A stretch of DNA of 64,000 bases from AC-32 sp963755635 (GCA_963755635.1 CAVWKS010000019.1:186001-250000), one strand, 5' to 3'. Counted from the stretch's first letter, positions 15,343 through 25,396 are shown. Numbers and translations: made by a program. Notes: generated from the letters alone by a model not told the origin.

Positions 15343-18333
15343 GTGCTGATCTGCCCGAGCTGCGGCGAGGAAACCCCGGAAGGATTTCCCCGTTGCGCCA
15401 ACTGCGGAGCGCCGCTCGAGGCCCCGTCGCCCGCCCGCGAGCAGCGCAAGACGGTCACCGTCCTCTTCTGCGACGTGACCGGGTCGACCGCGCTCGGCGA
15501 GTCGACCGATCCGGAAGCGCTGCGCACCCTGCTCGCCCGCTACTTCCTGCGGATGAAGGGCATCGTCGAAAGCCACGGCGGAACCGTCGAGAAGTTCATC
15601 GGCGATGCGGTGATGGCCGTCTTCGGCGTCCCGCAGGTGCACGAGGACGACGCCCTGCGCGCGGTGCGAGCGGCCGTGGACATGCGCGAGGCCCTCCCGG
15701 AGCTCGGAGTGCAGGCGCGCATCGGGGTCGACACGGGTGAGGTGGTCACCGGCACCGAGGAGCGGCTCGCGACAGGCGACACGGTCAACGTCGCTGCGCG
15801 CCTGGAGCAGGCCGCCGCTCCCGGCGAGATCCTGATCGGCGACGAGACGATGCGGCTCATCCGCGGATCGGTCGACGCCGAGCCGGTCGAGCCGCTCGAG
15901 CTCAAAGGAAAGTCAGAGCCGGTCCCCGCCTTCCGCCTGCTGCGGGTGGGCGGCGAAGTGGGGCGCCGGAACGCCGCTCCGCTCGTGGGCCGCGAGCGAG
16001 AGTTGCAGGCGCTGCGCGAGGCCTTCGCCCGCGCCGTCGGCGACCGCTCGTGCCAGCTCTTCACCGTCCTCGGGCCTGCCGGTGTCGGCAAGTCACGGCT
16101 CGTGCACGAGTTCCTCTCAGGGCTCGAGGCTCAGGTCGTGCGCGGACGCTGCCTCTCGTACGGCGAGGGAATCACGTACTGGCCGGTGACCGAGGCTCTG
16201 CTTCAGCTCGGAACGAGGCCGTCGGACGAAGCGGCCGCTACAGCGATCGGCTCGGTACTCGGCGACGCGGAGGAGGCGACGACGCCGGATGAGATCGCCT
16301 GGGCGTTTCGCAAGACGCTTGAGCAGTCCGCCTCCGAGAGCCCGCTCGTCTGTGTCTTCGACGACGTCCACTGGGGCGAGCCGGCGTTCCTGGGCCTGAT
16401 CGAGCACGTGGCCGACTTCAGCCGCGACGCGCCGATTCTGCTCCTTTGCATCGCCCGTCCGGAGCTGTTCGACCTACGCCCCGGCTGGGGCGGCGGCAAG
16501 CTGAACGCGACCACCGTCCTGCTCGAGCCGCTTTCGCCCACGGAGACGGACGAGCTGATCGATCGGCTCGGGCAGCTGGACGAGGGTCTGAAAGCGCGGA
16601 TCCGCGACGCAGCCGAGGGGAACCCGCTCTTCGTCGAGGAGATGCTCGCGATGGTGCACGAGTCGGACAACGGGGATGTCATGGTCCCGCCGTCCATCCA
16701 GGCGCTGCTCGCCGCGAGGCTCGACCAGCTCGACGCGTCCGAACGCGCGGTGCTCGAGCGTGGCGCCGTCGAGGGCAAGGTCTTCCATCGGGGAGCGGTC
16801 GAGGCGCTGGCCCCCGAGGAGCCTCCGGCCCCGCAGCGCCTGATGGAGCTCGTGCGCAAGGAGCTGATCCGGCCGGACAGCACCCAGATCCCCGGCGACG
16901 ACGCGTTCCGCTTTCGCCATCTACTGATCCGCGACGCCGCCTACGACGCTCTGCCCAAGGCGACCAGGGCGGAGCTCCACCAGCGCTTCGCCACCTGGCT
17001 GGGCGAGCACGGCTCGAGCATGGTCGAGCTGGACGAGATCCTCGGCCACCACCTCGAGCAGGCAGCGCTCTACCGCGCCGAGCTCGGGACGCCGGACGAC
17101 GCACTGGCGAGGAGTGCAGCCGAGCACCTGCTGTCCGCGGGACGACGCGCAGTGCTCCGCGACGACCATGCCGGCGCGGTGAGACTCCTATCCCGCTCGA
17201 AAGAGCTTCTTCAGCCGGGTGCGCGCGACGAGGTCTTGATCCTCCTCGCGCAGCCGCTCTCCTTGAGTGGGGAGTTCGAGCAGCTGCGTTCCGCCGTCGA
17301 CGAGTTGAAGGCATCCACCGAGCCTCGTTCGCGGGCGTACGGATTCGTCTTCGAGGTCGAGCTCTGGCGTTCGGTTGAGCCTACGTACGTCGTCACCCGC
17401 GGCGAACAGGCCGCGGCTGCGGGAGAAGAAATCTTCTCTGCGCTCGGCGACGAACGCGGCCTCGCGCTGGTCGCGCAAGCGCGGTTCGACGTTCAGTGGA
17501 TGCAGAGTCGCTCGCTGCCCGCGCATGAGGCCATCCTCGCGATGCGCGAACACGCGCGACTCTCCGGTGACGCCGCTGTCGTGAAGCGGTCGCTCACGAG
17601 GGGATACGGCGTGCTGATGTTCGGGGCCATTCCAGTCAAGGACGTCCTTCCCGAGCTCGAGCGCATGCGCGAGCCTGCGGAGGAGAGTGTCGAGATCCGC
17701 GCGGCAATGCTTTCGGCGACGGCCTTTACGCTCGGGTTACAAGGGCGATTCGAGGAGGGCCGCAAGGTCTCCGCCGAGTCGGCTCGGTTGCTCGCGGAGC
17801 TTGGCAATCGCGTGATGCACGGCTCGAATGCGCACGAAGCGGGCACGATCGCACTGCTGGCGGGAGACCATCGAGGCGCGGTCCAGGAGTTTCAGGAGTC
17901 GGTGCGCGAGCTCGAGGAGCTGGGCGAGCAGGGCTTCCGGTCCACCTCGCTCGCCTACCTGGCGATGTCCCTCCAGGCGGCCGGCGAGCCGGACGAGGCG
18001 GAGCGAGCGGCGTTCGCTTCCGAAGAGATGTCGGCGCCGGACGATGCCATCAACTTCGCGCTCTGCCGCGCTGCGCGAGCCCTCATACTCGCCGATCGCG
18101 GTGAGCCCGACGAAGCCGAGGAGCTCGCACGAAGCGCAGTCGAGTACGCGTTCCGTACCGACTTCCCGCTGACGAGAGGCGATGCGCTTGCAGCCCTGTC
18201 GCGGGTGCTCCGCAACACCGGTCGCGACGCCGAAGCCGACGAGAAGCTCAGCCAGGCAGTCGAGCTCTACGAGTCCAAGGGCGCCGAGGCCTGCGTCTCC
18301 CGGCTCCACGAGATCGCCGGCACGAGCCCGTAG
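15343..18333 (+). CDS. Class III nucleotide cyclase fused to AAA ATPase and TPR regions
   Basis: A 996-residue cytoplasmic signalling protein. Residues 4-21 form a zinc ribbon (CPSC, CANC). Residues about 35-205 form a class III cyclase domain: the metal-binding Asp44 (LFCDVTGST) and Asp88 (KFIGDAVMAVF) are both present, so catalysis is plausible, probably cAMP. A P-loop ATPase domain starts near residue 220, with Walker A GPAGVGKS near 245. The C-terminal half is helical with TPR-like repeats. This architecture is common in actinobacteria as a sensor/regulator. The GTG start gives the zinc ribbon at the N-terminus; a very long open frame continues upstream but is the antisense of the propeller gene. 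Partners and signal are unknown. Confidence 0.88.
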   Translation: MLICPSCGEETPEGFPRCANCGAPLEAPSPAREQRKTVTVLFCDVTGSTALGESTDPEALRTLLARYFLRMKGIVESHGGTVEKFIGDAVMAVFGVPQVHEDDALRAVRAAVDMREALPELGVQARIGVDTGEVVTGTEERLATGDTVNVAARLEQAAAPGEILIGDETMRLIRGSVDAEPVEPLELKGKSEPVPAFRLLRVGGEVGRRNAAPLVGRERELQALREAFARAVGDRSCQLFTVLGPAGVGKSRLVHEFLSGLEAQVVRGRCLSYGEGITYWPVTEALLQLGTRPSDEAAATAIGSVLGDAEEATTPDEIAWAFRKTLEQSASESPLVCVFDDVHWGEPAFLGLIEHVADFSRDAPILLLCIARPELFDLRPGWGGGKLNATTVLLEPLSPTETDELIDRLGQLDEGLKARIRDAAEGNPLFVEEMLAMVHESDNGDVMVPPSIQALLAARLDQLDASERAVLERGAVEGKVFHRGAVEALAPEEPPAPQRLMELVRKELIRPDSTQIPGDDAFRFRHLLIRDAAYDALPKATRAELHQRFATWLGEHGSSMVELDEILGHHLEQAALYRAELGTPDDALARSAAEHLLSAGRRAVLRDDHAGAVRLLSRSKELLQPGARDEVLILLAQPLSLSGEFEQLRSAVDELKASTEPRSRAYGFVFEVELWRSVEPTYVVTRGEQAAAAGEEIFSALGDERGLALVAQARFDVQWMQSRSLPAHEAILAMREHARLSGDAAVVKRSLTRGYGVLMFGAIPVKDVLPELERMREPAEESVEIRAAMLSATAFTLGLQGRFEEGRKVSAESARLLAELGNRVMHGSNAHEAGTIALLAGDHRGAVQEFQESVRELEELGEQGFRSTSLAYLAMSLQAAGEPDEAERAAFASEEMSAPDDAINFALCRAARALILADRGEPDEAEELARSAVEYAFRTDFPLTRGDALAALSRVLRNTGRDAEADEKLSQAVELYESKGAEACVSRLHEIAGTSP

Positions 18334-18404
18334 CAAGAGCGCTCGCCTCGTCAAGCCGAACCATCACCTCACGAGGGGCCCCACGCGCTGGGCCTCGTGC
18401 GAGC

Positions 18405-19235
18405 TCAGGTGTCGCGGCGGACGAGCAGGACCGCAGCCAGCGCCAGCGTGAAGGCGCAGTAGCCGGCGAAGAGCAGGCCGCCCCAGAGCGGCGAGAGCGA
18501 GTGCGCGTCGTGCGTCAGAGAGAAGAGCTGCCGCCCCGCATTGCTCGGCAGGTACTCGCTGATTGCGTTGTTCCAGCTCGTCGGCAGCACGTTCATCAGC
18601 GGCGGGATGACGAAGAAGATCCCGGCGAACGTCGCAATGCCGCCGGCGGTGTTGCGGACGAGGGCGCCGAGGGCAAGGGCGAAGATCCCGACGAGGAGCA
18701 GGTAGACCGCGCCGCCGATCACCGACCGGGCCACGCCGTGCTGCGAGAAGGAGATCTGGAGGATGTGGTGCCGCGAGAGGATCGCTTGGCTTGCGACGAA
18801 CGCGATCAAGACCGACGGGAGCATCAGTGCGAACGTGACGAGCCCGAAGACCGCCGTCTTCGCCCAGAGCGCAGGCAGCCGCTTCGGAACCGCGCTGAAC
18901 GTCGCGCGGATCATTCCCGTCGAGTACTCGCCGGTGATCACCAGCACGCCCAGCACCGCGATCGCAAGCTGGGAGACGTTCACGCCCGCGAGGGCGATGT
19001 CGAGGGGATCGCGATTTGCGCGCTCGTGCGGGCTCATGGAGCCCCAGTGCGAAGAGGTGACGGCCGCGAAGAGCGCGGGCAGCCCGATCGTGAGCACGAT
19101 CGCGGCCAGCAGCGACCAGCGCGTGGACCGCAGCGAGCGGAGCTTCGTCCACTCAGACAGGGCCACGCGCGCCTGCGTCACGCGGCCCGTGTGCTCCATG
19201 CGCGGAAGCGGGCCGATGCCGGCGATCGTGCTCAA
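18405..19235 (-). CDS. ABC-2 type exporter permease
   Basis: A 276-residue membrane protein with six predicted helices. The N-terminal SEWTKLRSLRSTRWSLL pattern is typical of actinobacterial ABC-2 permeases that pair with a separate ATPase. Its TTG start at 19235 overlaps the stop of the ATPase gene (TTGA), so the two are co-translated; ATG 19199 is an alternative that keeps all conserved sequence. The transported compound is unknown. Confidence 0.85.
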   Translation of the reverse strand: MSTIAGIGPLPRMEHTGRVTQARVALSEWTKLRSLRSTRWSLLAAIVLTIGLPALFAAVTSSHWGSMSPHERANRDPLDIALAGVNVSQLAIAVLGVLVITGEYSTGMIRATFSAVPKRLPALWAKTAVFGLVTFALMLPSVLIAFVASQAILSRHHILQISFSQHGVARSVIGGAVYLLLVGIFALALGALVRNTAGGIATFAGIFFVIPPLMNVLPTSWNNAISEYLPSNAGRQLFSLTHDAHSLSPLWGGLLFAGYCAFTLALAAVLLVRRDT

Positions 19236-20165
19236 CGTCCGGCTCGCTCTCTCTCCGCCGGGTCGAGTGCCTTGAACTCGACGTCGTCGCGCGTCAGGGT
19301 CATGAACGCCTCCTCGAGCGACGCCTGCTGGGGCGTCAGCTCGTAGACGGCGAACTGGTGCGCGGCCGCGACTTCACCGATCTGCCGGGCCGTCAGCCCG
19401 CGGATCTCGAGTAGCTCCGGTTCGAGCCGGGCAACCGTGACGTCGGGGCCGGCGAGCTCCTCTTCCAGCTCGGCCGGGTGGGAGGTGCGGACGTGGACGA
19501 CGTTTCCAGACGCCTGGCTGACGAAGTCGCGCGTGGGCATGTCGGCGATCTTGCGGCCCCGGCCGATGACGATCAGGTGATCGGCGGTGAGCGCCATCTC
19601 GCTCATCAGGTGCGACGAGACGAAGACCGTCCGGCCCTCGGCGGCCAGGCCCTTGAGCAGGTTCCGCATCCAGCGGATCCCCTCCGGATCGAGCCCGTTG
19701 ACCGGCTCGTCGAGCATCACCGTCGCGGGATCGCCGAGCAGCGCGGACGCGATCCCCAGCCGCTGGCCCATGCCGAGCGAGAACTTCCCGGCCCGTTGCT
19801 TCGCGACGTCGTGCAGGCCGACGAGGTCGATCAGCTCCTCGACCCTGCGCTTGCCGATCCCGTGCGTCTGGGCCAGGGCGAGCAGGTGGTTGTAAGCCGA
19901 GCGTCCGCCGTGGAGTGACCGGGCCTCGAGCAGCGCGCCCACCTCGTGCAAAGGGCGCCGCGTGGTCCCGGTAGTGCTTGCCGTTGACCTTGACGTCGCC
20001 GGAGGTCGGCGCGTCGAGCTCGAGGATCAGGCGCATCGTGGTCGACTTGCCGGAGCCGTTCGGCCCGAGAAACCCCGTCACGACGCCCGGGCGAACGGTG
20101 AATGAAAGCCCGTCGACGGCCCGCTTGTCGCCGTACTCCTTGACCAGCGCAGTAGCCTCGATCAT
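19232..20165 (-). pseudogene. ABC exporter ATP-binding protein with one frameshift as sequenced
   Basis: The ATPase partner of the permease at 18405. The N-terminal part has Walker A GPNGSGKST; after HYRDHAAP the frame changes and continues with LHEVGALLEARSLHGGRSAY, the ABC signature FSLGMGQRLG and Walker B TVMLDEPVNGLDPEG. Removing one T from a TTT run (plus strand AAA near 19950-19952) restores one frame of about 310 codons, the normal length for this exporter class. The homopolymer location suggests sequencing error. The ATG at 20165 is used; a GTG lies at 20168. Confidence 0.85.
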
Positions 20166-20212
20166 CACCTCAGAGCAAAGCGCCGCCGTCTGAGAGTTTC
20201 CTAAGAGCCGGG

Positions 20213-20728
20213 TTACGATCCTGTTGCGCTAGGCGCGATCTTCTTTCGGCGGCGACGGTACTCCCTCGTCTTCTTGCGGTTGCCGCAGATCTGCATCGAG
20301 CACCAGGTCGCCGAGCGGTTCGGCGAATAGTCGTAGAACGACCAATGGCAGTTGGGGCAGGCCTTGAGCCTCTCCCAGCTGCCGTCGAGCATCGCGCGGG
20401 CAACCGTTCTGACGATCTCCTCGAGAGCGCCGTCTCCGCCGGCGAGCACGAGACGTCCCTTCTCGTCGAGCGCGAGTGAGACGCCTGCGAGCTCGCGGTT
20501 GACGACCTCGAGCGCTTCGGGATCCGGCCGGACTCGGTTGTTCGCGAGGACGAGGGAGCGCAGCGCCTCGCGCAACTCCAGTGCCCGCGCGTGCTCCCTG
20601 GTCAGCCCTCGTTCCTGAAGCCACTCGGGCAGCCACTCGATCTCGTTGTGGACGTCCACGCTGTTGATCAGCAGCTGCACCTGGCGAAGCGGCTCGGGAG
20701 CGGCCTTCGGAACGTCGTAGCGCGGCAC
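20213..20728 (-). CDS. CGNR zinc-finger transcriptional regulator
   Basis: About 171 residues. The N-terminal half is the helical ABATE-like region (LINSVDVHNEIEWL), and the C-terminal end is the CGNR zinc finger: CPNCHWSFYDYSPNRSATWC, then MQICGNRKKTREYRRRRKK. These proteins bind DNA and are usually regulators of adjacent genes. The GTG at 20728 was chosen because family members begin with a short lead into RYDVP; starts further upstream (20752 or 20764) would run through the palindrome. It is divergent from the FtsX-like permease, so it may control that exporter. Confidence 0.82.
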   Translation of the reverse strand: MPRYDVPKAAPEPLRQVQLLINSVDVHNEIEWLPEWLQERGLTREHARALELREALRSLVLANNRVRPDPEALEVVNRELAGVSLALDEKGRLVLAGGDGALEEIVRTVARAMLDGSWERLKACPNCHWSFYDYSPNRSATWCSMQICGNRKKTREYRRRRKKIAPSATGS

Positions 20729-20735
20729 CGCCTTG

Positions 20736-23700
20736 ATGGTAGTCAGCGACACCGGTAATCTCAACCTGCCGGTGTCGCTGTCCGAGATTCAGGCTCCCCT
20801 CTCCGTCGCCGCAGCGAGGCTACGCGCGCAGCCATTGCGGCCGGCCCTGCTCGTCGGCGGCGTCGCTCTCGCCTTCGCCCTGCTCACCTCGATCCTCGGC
20901 GGGAGCCTCGTGGCGAGACAGCAGGCGCTCCGGCGGACGCTCTCGGCGACACCGGCGAGCGCGCGGGGTTTCCGGATCGACCGGTTCGGCCTTCCGCTCG
21001 ATGCGAGCTCGTACGCACAGGCGGACAGACGGGCGCACGGTGCGCTCGCGGCGCTCGGCGGAGGCAGGACACGGCGGGTCGTCCTCTTCCGCGAGCTGCG
21101 CGTGCAGGGGGAGCTGGTGGAGCTCGCGGCCGCCGACGATCTCGGGTCGATCGTCCGCGTCCATTCAGGCCGCCTTCCGCGAACGTGTAGCGCCGCGGGC
21201 TGCGAGGTGCTGCAGATCGGCAACGGCGGTTCCGCGCGGCTCGACGAGGCGGGCCTGCGGCTGCGGCGCACCGGCGTCGCGAGCCTCAGGGACCCTCGGA
21301 TCTTCGGCGACATCTCCGCCGCGACGGCCGCGATGGGCTCCCGACCACGGCTGCTCCTGGCGCCGAGCGTCGACGCGCTGCAGCGGCTCACCGCGCTCAG
21401 CCCCTTCTACCGGATCTACTCGTGGGTGTCCCCGCTCGAGCTCGACCGGCTTCGCACGTGGGACGTCGGCCGGGTCCTGACCGACGAGTCGCGTGCGCAG
21501 ACGGCGATCTCCGCGGATTCGGCCATGCGCCTGAGCGGCCCGGATGCGGCGATGGGCGACGCACTGCACAGGGGCCACGTCGCCGCCGACCGCCTCGTCC
21601 TGATCGGCGGTGAGCTGAGCGCGCTCCTGCTCGGGTTTGCTCTCATCGCGGCGATCGGCCTGCGCCGGGGGCTCGCCGCCGAGCGGCGCCGACTGCTCAC
21701 GCGCGGGGCCCGCCGCTGGCAGGTCGCGCTGGCGTGGGGCGCCGAGCTCGGCGCGGTCACCCTCGGCGGCGCGCTCGTGGGCGTGTGCGCCGGGGCCGTC
21801 GTCACCGCAGTGATCGCCGACGGGGCCGGCCTGCCTGCCGGTCAGATCCTCGAGCACACCCTCGTCGCGCCGTCGACTCTCGCAGCCCTCGCCTGCGGCT
21901 GGCTCGCGGCGACGCTGCTGCTCGCCCTCGCGACGTTCACGCGCGACGGCGACGAGGGCCCGAGGCGCCTTCGGCTGCTCGACGTCGCCGCGCTCGGTGC
22001 GGCGGCGATGATCGCGGTCGCCGTGAGCCGGGGCGCGCTCGACGCCCAGTCGCTCTCCTTTGGAGGCACTGCGGTGCTCCTCGTCCTGCCGCTGCTCGTG
22101 TGCTTCGTCGTCGCCGTGGTGCTCGCCCGGCTGCTCGGGCCGGCGATGCGCGGCGCCGAACGGCTCACGCGTCACGGGCGGATCTCGCTGCGGCTGGCCG
22201 TGCTGGCGCTCTCGCGCGCTCCCTCCCGCACAGTTGCGAGCTGCGCGTTCGTCGCCGTGGCTCTCGGGCTGGCCCTCTTTGCGGCCGCGTACCGGGCGAC
22301 CCTCGCGAGCGGTGCCGGGGACCAGGCCGGCTTCGCGGTCCCGCTCGACCTGACCGTGACAGAGGGCCCGAGGCTGGTGAAGCCGCTCGACGCGGCGCCG
22401 TTGAGCCGGTTCGAACGTGTCGGCGCGGCCTATCCGGTCCTGCGAGTCGCCGCCACGACCCCGGGCCGCGGCTCCGCGGTGCTCTCGCCGACGGTGCTCG
22501 GCGTCGGGCCGGGGGCGCTCAGGCGGATGTACTGGCGCTCCGACTTCTCGCCGCTGCCGCGGTCTGCGATCGTCCAGCGGCTCACGCAGGCAGGACAGCA
22601 GCGCCTGGCAGGGGTGCCCGTCCCGCCCGGGGCGGCGAGAGTCTCGGTCGAGGCGCGCAGCCGCGGGGTCGAGGCCAGGCTCGCGGTCGAGGACGAGCGA
22701 GGCCGGGTGCGGACGCTCCCGCTTCGCCCGGCCGGGGGCGCGCTCACGGCCTCCCTCCCCTCCTCCCGCCTGCGCGTCGTCGGGCTCCAGCTGGCGCTCA
22801 ACGCACGCGAGCAGTTCGCGCTCGCCCACCGCGAGACCGAAGCCGAGGTGTCGGCAGCGGCGTCGGGGGTGCTCGAGCTCGGGCGGCTCCGCGCGTACTC
22901 GCCGGGGAGCTCCTGGACGCTGACGGACTGGCGCGGCTGGCGGCTTCCCGCCGGCAGCGCCACGCGTTCCCCGCGAGGCGTGCGCCTGGACGTGGTCTTC
23001 CAGGACACCGGCGCCAGCCTCGCCTTCCGCCCGAAGGAGCCGACCGACGGACGGCTCATGCCCGTGATCGCCTCTCCCGACGTCGCGGCGGCCGCCGGCG
23101 GCGTCGGGGGCAGGACGGTGCTCGATTTCCAGGACGCCCGGATCCCGGCCCGCATCACCGGCGTGGCCACGAGGATGCCGAGCGTCCCCGCGGAGTCGGG
23201 CCCGTTCGTGCTCGCCGACCGCAGCTGGCTGTCGACTGCCCTGAACGCGGACGCCCCGGGCCGAGGCACGCCCGACGAGATCTGGCTCTCGAGCGGGGAC
23301 GCGCGCGCGACGGCCGCAGCGCTGCACCGTCCGCCCTTCGCGAGCCTCGCGGTCACTTCACGCAGCGCGATCGAGCGGCGGCTCTCGACCGATCCGCTTG
23401 CCCATGCAACGGTGGTCTCGCTCGGCGCGGCCGCCCTGGTCGCTCTCGTCCTGGCGGTGCTGGGCTTCTGGGTCGGCATCCTCAGCGAGCTCCACGACGA
23501 GAGCAGCGACTTCTACGACCTCGAGGTCCAGGGCCTCCCGCCCGCGCGCTTGCGTTCGCAGCTGCGAACGCGTGCGTCGCTGCTGATCGCGCTCGGGGTC
23601 GCCGGTGGGGCCTTGCTGGGGCTGCTGCTCTCGCGGCTCGTCGTCTCGCTCGTCCGGATCTCCGCGACCACAGCGCGCCCGGAGCCTCCCCTGCGCTTCG

Positions 23701-23831
23701 ACCCGGCGTGGCTCGCCGCCGGCCTGCTCGTCATGGCTCTGGTCGTCCTCACGCTCGTCATCGCCGAAGCGACCTCCGCGGCCGCCTTTCGCGATCCGCG
23801 GCCGCGCCGAACCTCCTGGAGCCTCGAATGA
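20736..23831 (+). CDS. FtsX-like ABC transporter permease, large two-module form
   Basis: A protein of about 1030 residues with two FtsX-type modules. An N-terminal helix (about 30-50) follows ARLRAQPLRPALLVGG. A first extracellular region and helix group (about 280-430) come next, then a second helix pair and a large extracellular region (about 530-880), and a final helix group near the C-terminus. Such MacB-like permeases export lipoproteins or peptides or pull on envelope proteins. The start is uncertain: TTG 20733, ATG 20736 and GTG 20772 are all in frame without good ribosome sites. The stop overlaps the ATPase start as ATGA. Confidence 0.85.
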   Translation: MVVSDTGNLNLPVSLSEIQAPLSVAAARLRAQPLRPALLVGGVALAFALLTSILGGSLVARQQALRRTLSATPASARGFRIDRFGLPLDASSYAQADRRAHGALAALGGGRTRRVVLFRELRVQGELVELAAADDLGSIVRVHSGRLPRTCSAAGCEVLQIGNGGSARLDEAGLRLRRTGVASLRDPRIFGDISAATAAMGSRPRLLLAPSVDALQRLTALSPFYRIYSWVSPLELDRLRTWDVGRVLTDESRAQTAISADSAMRLSGPDAAMGDALHRGHVAADRLVLIGGELSALLLGFALIAAIGLRRGLAAERRRLLTRGARRWQVALAWGAELGAVTLGGALVGVCAGAVVTAVIADGAGLPAGQILEHTLVAPSTLAALACGWLAATLLLALATFTRDGDEGPRRLRLLDVAALGAAAMIAVAVSRGALDAQSLSFGGTAVLLVLPLLVCFVVAVVLARLLGPAMRGAERLTRHGRISLRLAVLALSRAPSRTVASCAFVAVALGLALFAAAYRATLASGAGDQAGFAVPLDLTVTEGPRLVKPLDAAPLSRFERVGAAYPVLRVAATTPGRGSAVLSPTVLGVGPGALRRMYWRSDFSPLPRSAIVQRLTQAGQQRLAGVPVPPGAARVSVEARSRGVEARLAVEDERGRVRTLPLRPAGGALTASLPSSRLRVVGLQLALNAREQFALAHRETEAEVSAAASGVLELGRLRAYSPGSSWTLTDWRGWRLPAGSATRSPRGVRLDVVFQDTGASLAFRPKEPTDGRLMPVIASPDVAAAAGGVGGRTVLDFQDARIPARITGVATRMPSVPAESGPFVLADRSWLSTALNADAPGRGTPDEIWLSSGDARATAAALHRPPFASLAVTSRSAIERRLSTDPLAHATVVSLGAAALVALVLAVLGFWVGILSELHDESSDFYDLEVQGLPPARLRSQLRTRASLLIALGVAGGALLGLLLSRLVVSLVRISATTARPEPPLRFDPAWLAAGLLVMALVVLTLVIAEATSAAAFRDPRPRRTSWSLE
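20744..20780. promoter_or_regulatory. Perfect 12-bp palindrome between CGNR regulator and ABC exporter
   Basis: CAGCGACACCGG (20744-20755) and CCGGTGTCGCTG (20769-20780) are perfect inverted repeats with a 13-base spacer. The site lies in the divergent junction between the CGNR regulator (starting at or before 20728) and the exporter permease. If the permease starts at GTG 20772, most of the palindrome is non-coding. It is a strong candidate operator for the CGNR protein. Confidence 0.6.
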
Positions 23832-25396
23832 GCGCCGTCGACGTCCGCGACGCGTTCCGCATCCACCGCTCGGCCGGCGGGACGGCCGTCGCGCTCCAGG
23901 GGCTCTCGCTCGAGGTGGAAGACGGCGAGATCGTCGTCGTGCTGGGCCCGAGCGGCTCCGGCAAGACGACGCTTCTGCGCGTCCTGGCCGGCTTCGACAC
24001 GCTTTCCGCGGGAATCGCACGCGTGCTCGGGGAGGACGTGGGGCGCCTCTCACCGGGGGCGCTCGCGCGCTTCCGGGCCGCGAACCTCGGCGTGCTCGAC
24101 CAGCACTACGCGCGCGCGCTCTCGCCGGACCTGTCCTGCGCGCAGACCGTCGCCCTCGGCCTGGAGCTGGTGGGAAACCCACGGCCGGACGCGCGGGCCG
24201 CGGCAGCGAAGCTCCTGGAGCGCGTGGGGCTCGGAGACAGGCTCGACGATCGGCCCGGACGCCTGTCCGGCGGCGAGCAGCAGCGAGTGGCTCTCTGCGC
24301 CGCGCTCGCGCACCGGCCCAGGCTCCTGCTCGCCGACGAGCCTGCCGGCGAGCTGGATGCCGAGAGCGCCGAGACGGTCTACGCGCTGATCGCCGAGCTC
24401 GCGCGAGAGCGCGGGGCGACCGCGGTGGTGGTCAGCCACGACGACGCGGCTGCCGCCATCGCGGACCGCCTCGTCCACGTCCGGGACGGCCGTGTCGTCG
24501 AGGAGGGCGCTCCCGGCCGCCCCGCCTCGCTCGTCGTCACGGAACCCGGGTGGATTCGGCTACCCGACCCGCTGCTCGACGCGATCGGCTCGCCGAGTCA
24601 CCTGCGGGCCGAGCTTCAGGGCGAGGGCGTCCTGCTCAGCTCGCCGGCCGGCGCCTCTGCCCCGCCGGCCGAGGTCGCGCCACTCGCTGCCCGCCCAGCA
24701 GGCAAAGGGGTCGCGCGGGCCGAGGTGCGTCACGTCGTCAAGCGGTTCCCGGGAGCGCGCCGCGAGGTGCTCGACGGCCTCTCGTGGCGCTTCGACGCCG
24801 GCATGTTCACCGCGGTCGTCGGGCGCTCCGGCAGCGGCAAGACGACGCTCTTGCACCTGCTCGCCGGCCTCGAACGCCAGACAGCCGGGGAGGTCGTGGT
24901 CTCCGGGCACGAGCTCGGGGCGTTGAGCAGGGCCGACGTCGCCGCGCTACGCCGCCGCGAGATCGCGCTGGTGACGCAGGAGCCGGGGCTGGTGCCGCAT
25001 CTGACTGCGCGCGAGAACGTCGAGCTCGGCCTGCAGGTGCGCGGGGCTCTCGACGGCGCCGATCGGACGGGTGCGGACGCCCTCAACGAGGTCGGGCTTG
25101 CCGACCGGCTCGACCACCGCGCCGACCGGCTGTCGGCGGGCGAGCGTCAGCGGGTGGCAATCGCGCGCGCCCTCGCCGCGCGCCCGCGCATCCTGCTCGC
25201 CGACGAGCCGACCGCCCGCCTCGACCAGCAGAACGCGAAGGCCGTCGGCCGGCTGCTGGCCCGCCTCGCGCGCGAGCACGAGACCGCGATCATCTGCGCG
25301 ACCCACGACACAGCGCTGATCGAAGAGGCCGACGCCGAGCTGTCCCTCGCCTCGTCGGAGCCGCAGCCCGCTGCGTTGCCTAGCTCTCGACCGTGA
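23828..25396 (+). CDS. Double ABC ATPase (two nucleotide-binding domains in one chain)
   Basis: A 522-residue cytoplasmic protein with two complete ABC domains. Domain 1 has Walker A GPSGSGKTT near residue 39, signature LSGGEQQRVAL and Walker B LLLADEPAGELD. Domain 2 (from about residue 300) has GRSGSGKTT, LSAGERQRVAI and ILLADEPTARLD. MacB/LolD-type ATPases normally have one domain and dimerise; here both are fused, matching the two-module permease. The ATGA overlap with the permease confirms the pair. The stop lies inside the end of the convergent L,D-transpeptidase gene (17-base overlap). Confidence 0.92.
   Translation: MSAVDVRDAFRIHRSAGGTAVALQGLSLEVEDGEIVVVLGPSGSGKTTLLRVLAGFDTLSAGIARVLGEDVGRLSPGALARFRAANLGVLDQHYARALSPDLSCAQTVALGLELVGNPRPDARAAAAKLLERVGLGDRLDDRPGRLSGGEQQRVALCAALAHRPRLLLADEPAGELDAESAETVYALIAELARERGATAVVVSHDDAAAAIADRLVHVRDGRVVEEGAPGRPASLVVTEPGWIRLPDPLLDAIGSPSHLRAELQGEGVLLSSPAGASAPPAEVAPLAARPAGKGVARAEVRHVVKRFPGARREVLDGLSWRFDAGMFTAVVGRSGSGKTTLLHLLAGLERQTAGEVVVSGHELGALSRADVAALRRREIALVTQEPGLVPHLTARENVELGLQVRGALDGADRTGADALNEVGLADRLDHRADRLSAGERQRVAIARALAARPRILLADEPTARLDQQNAKAVGRLLARLAREHETAIICATHDTALIEEADAELSLASSEPQPAALPSSRP

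Noticed and set aside
21165..23327. A 720-codon minus-strand open frame inside the exporter permease
   Set aside because: Antisense shadow of a GC-rich gene; Arg/Glu/Pro-rich with no domain features.
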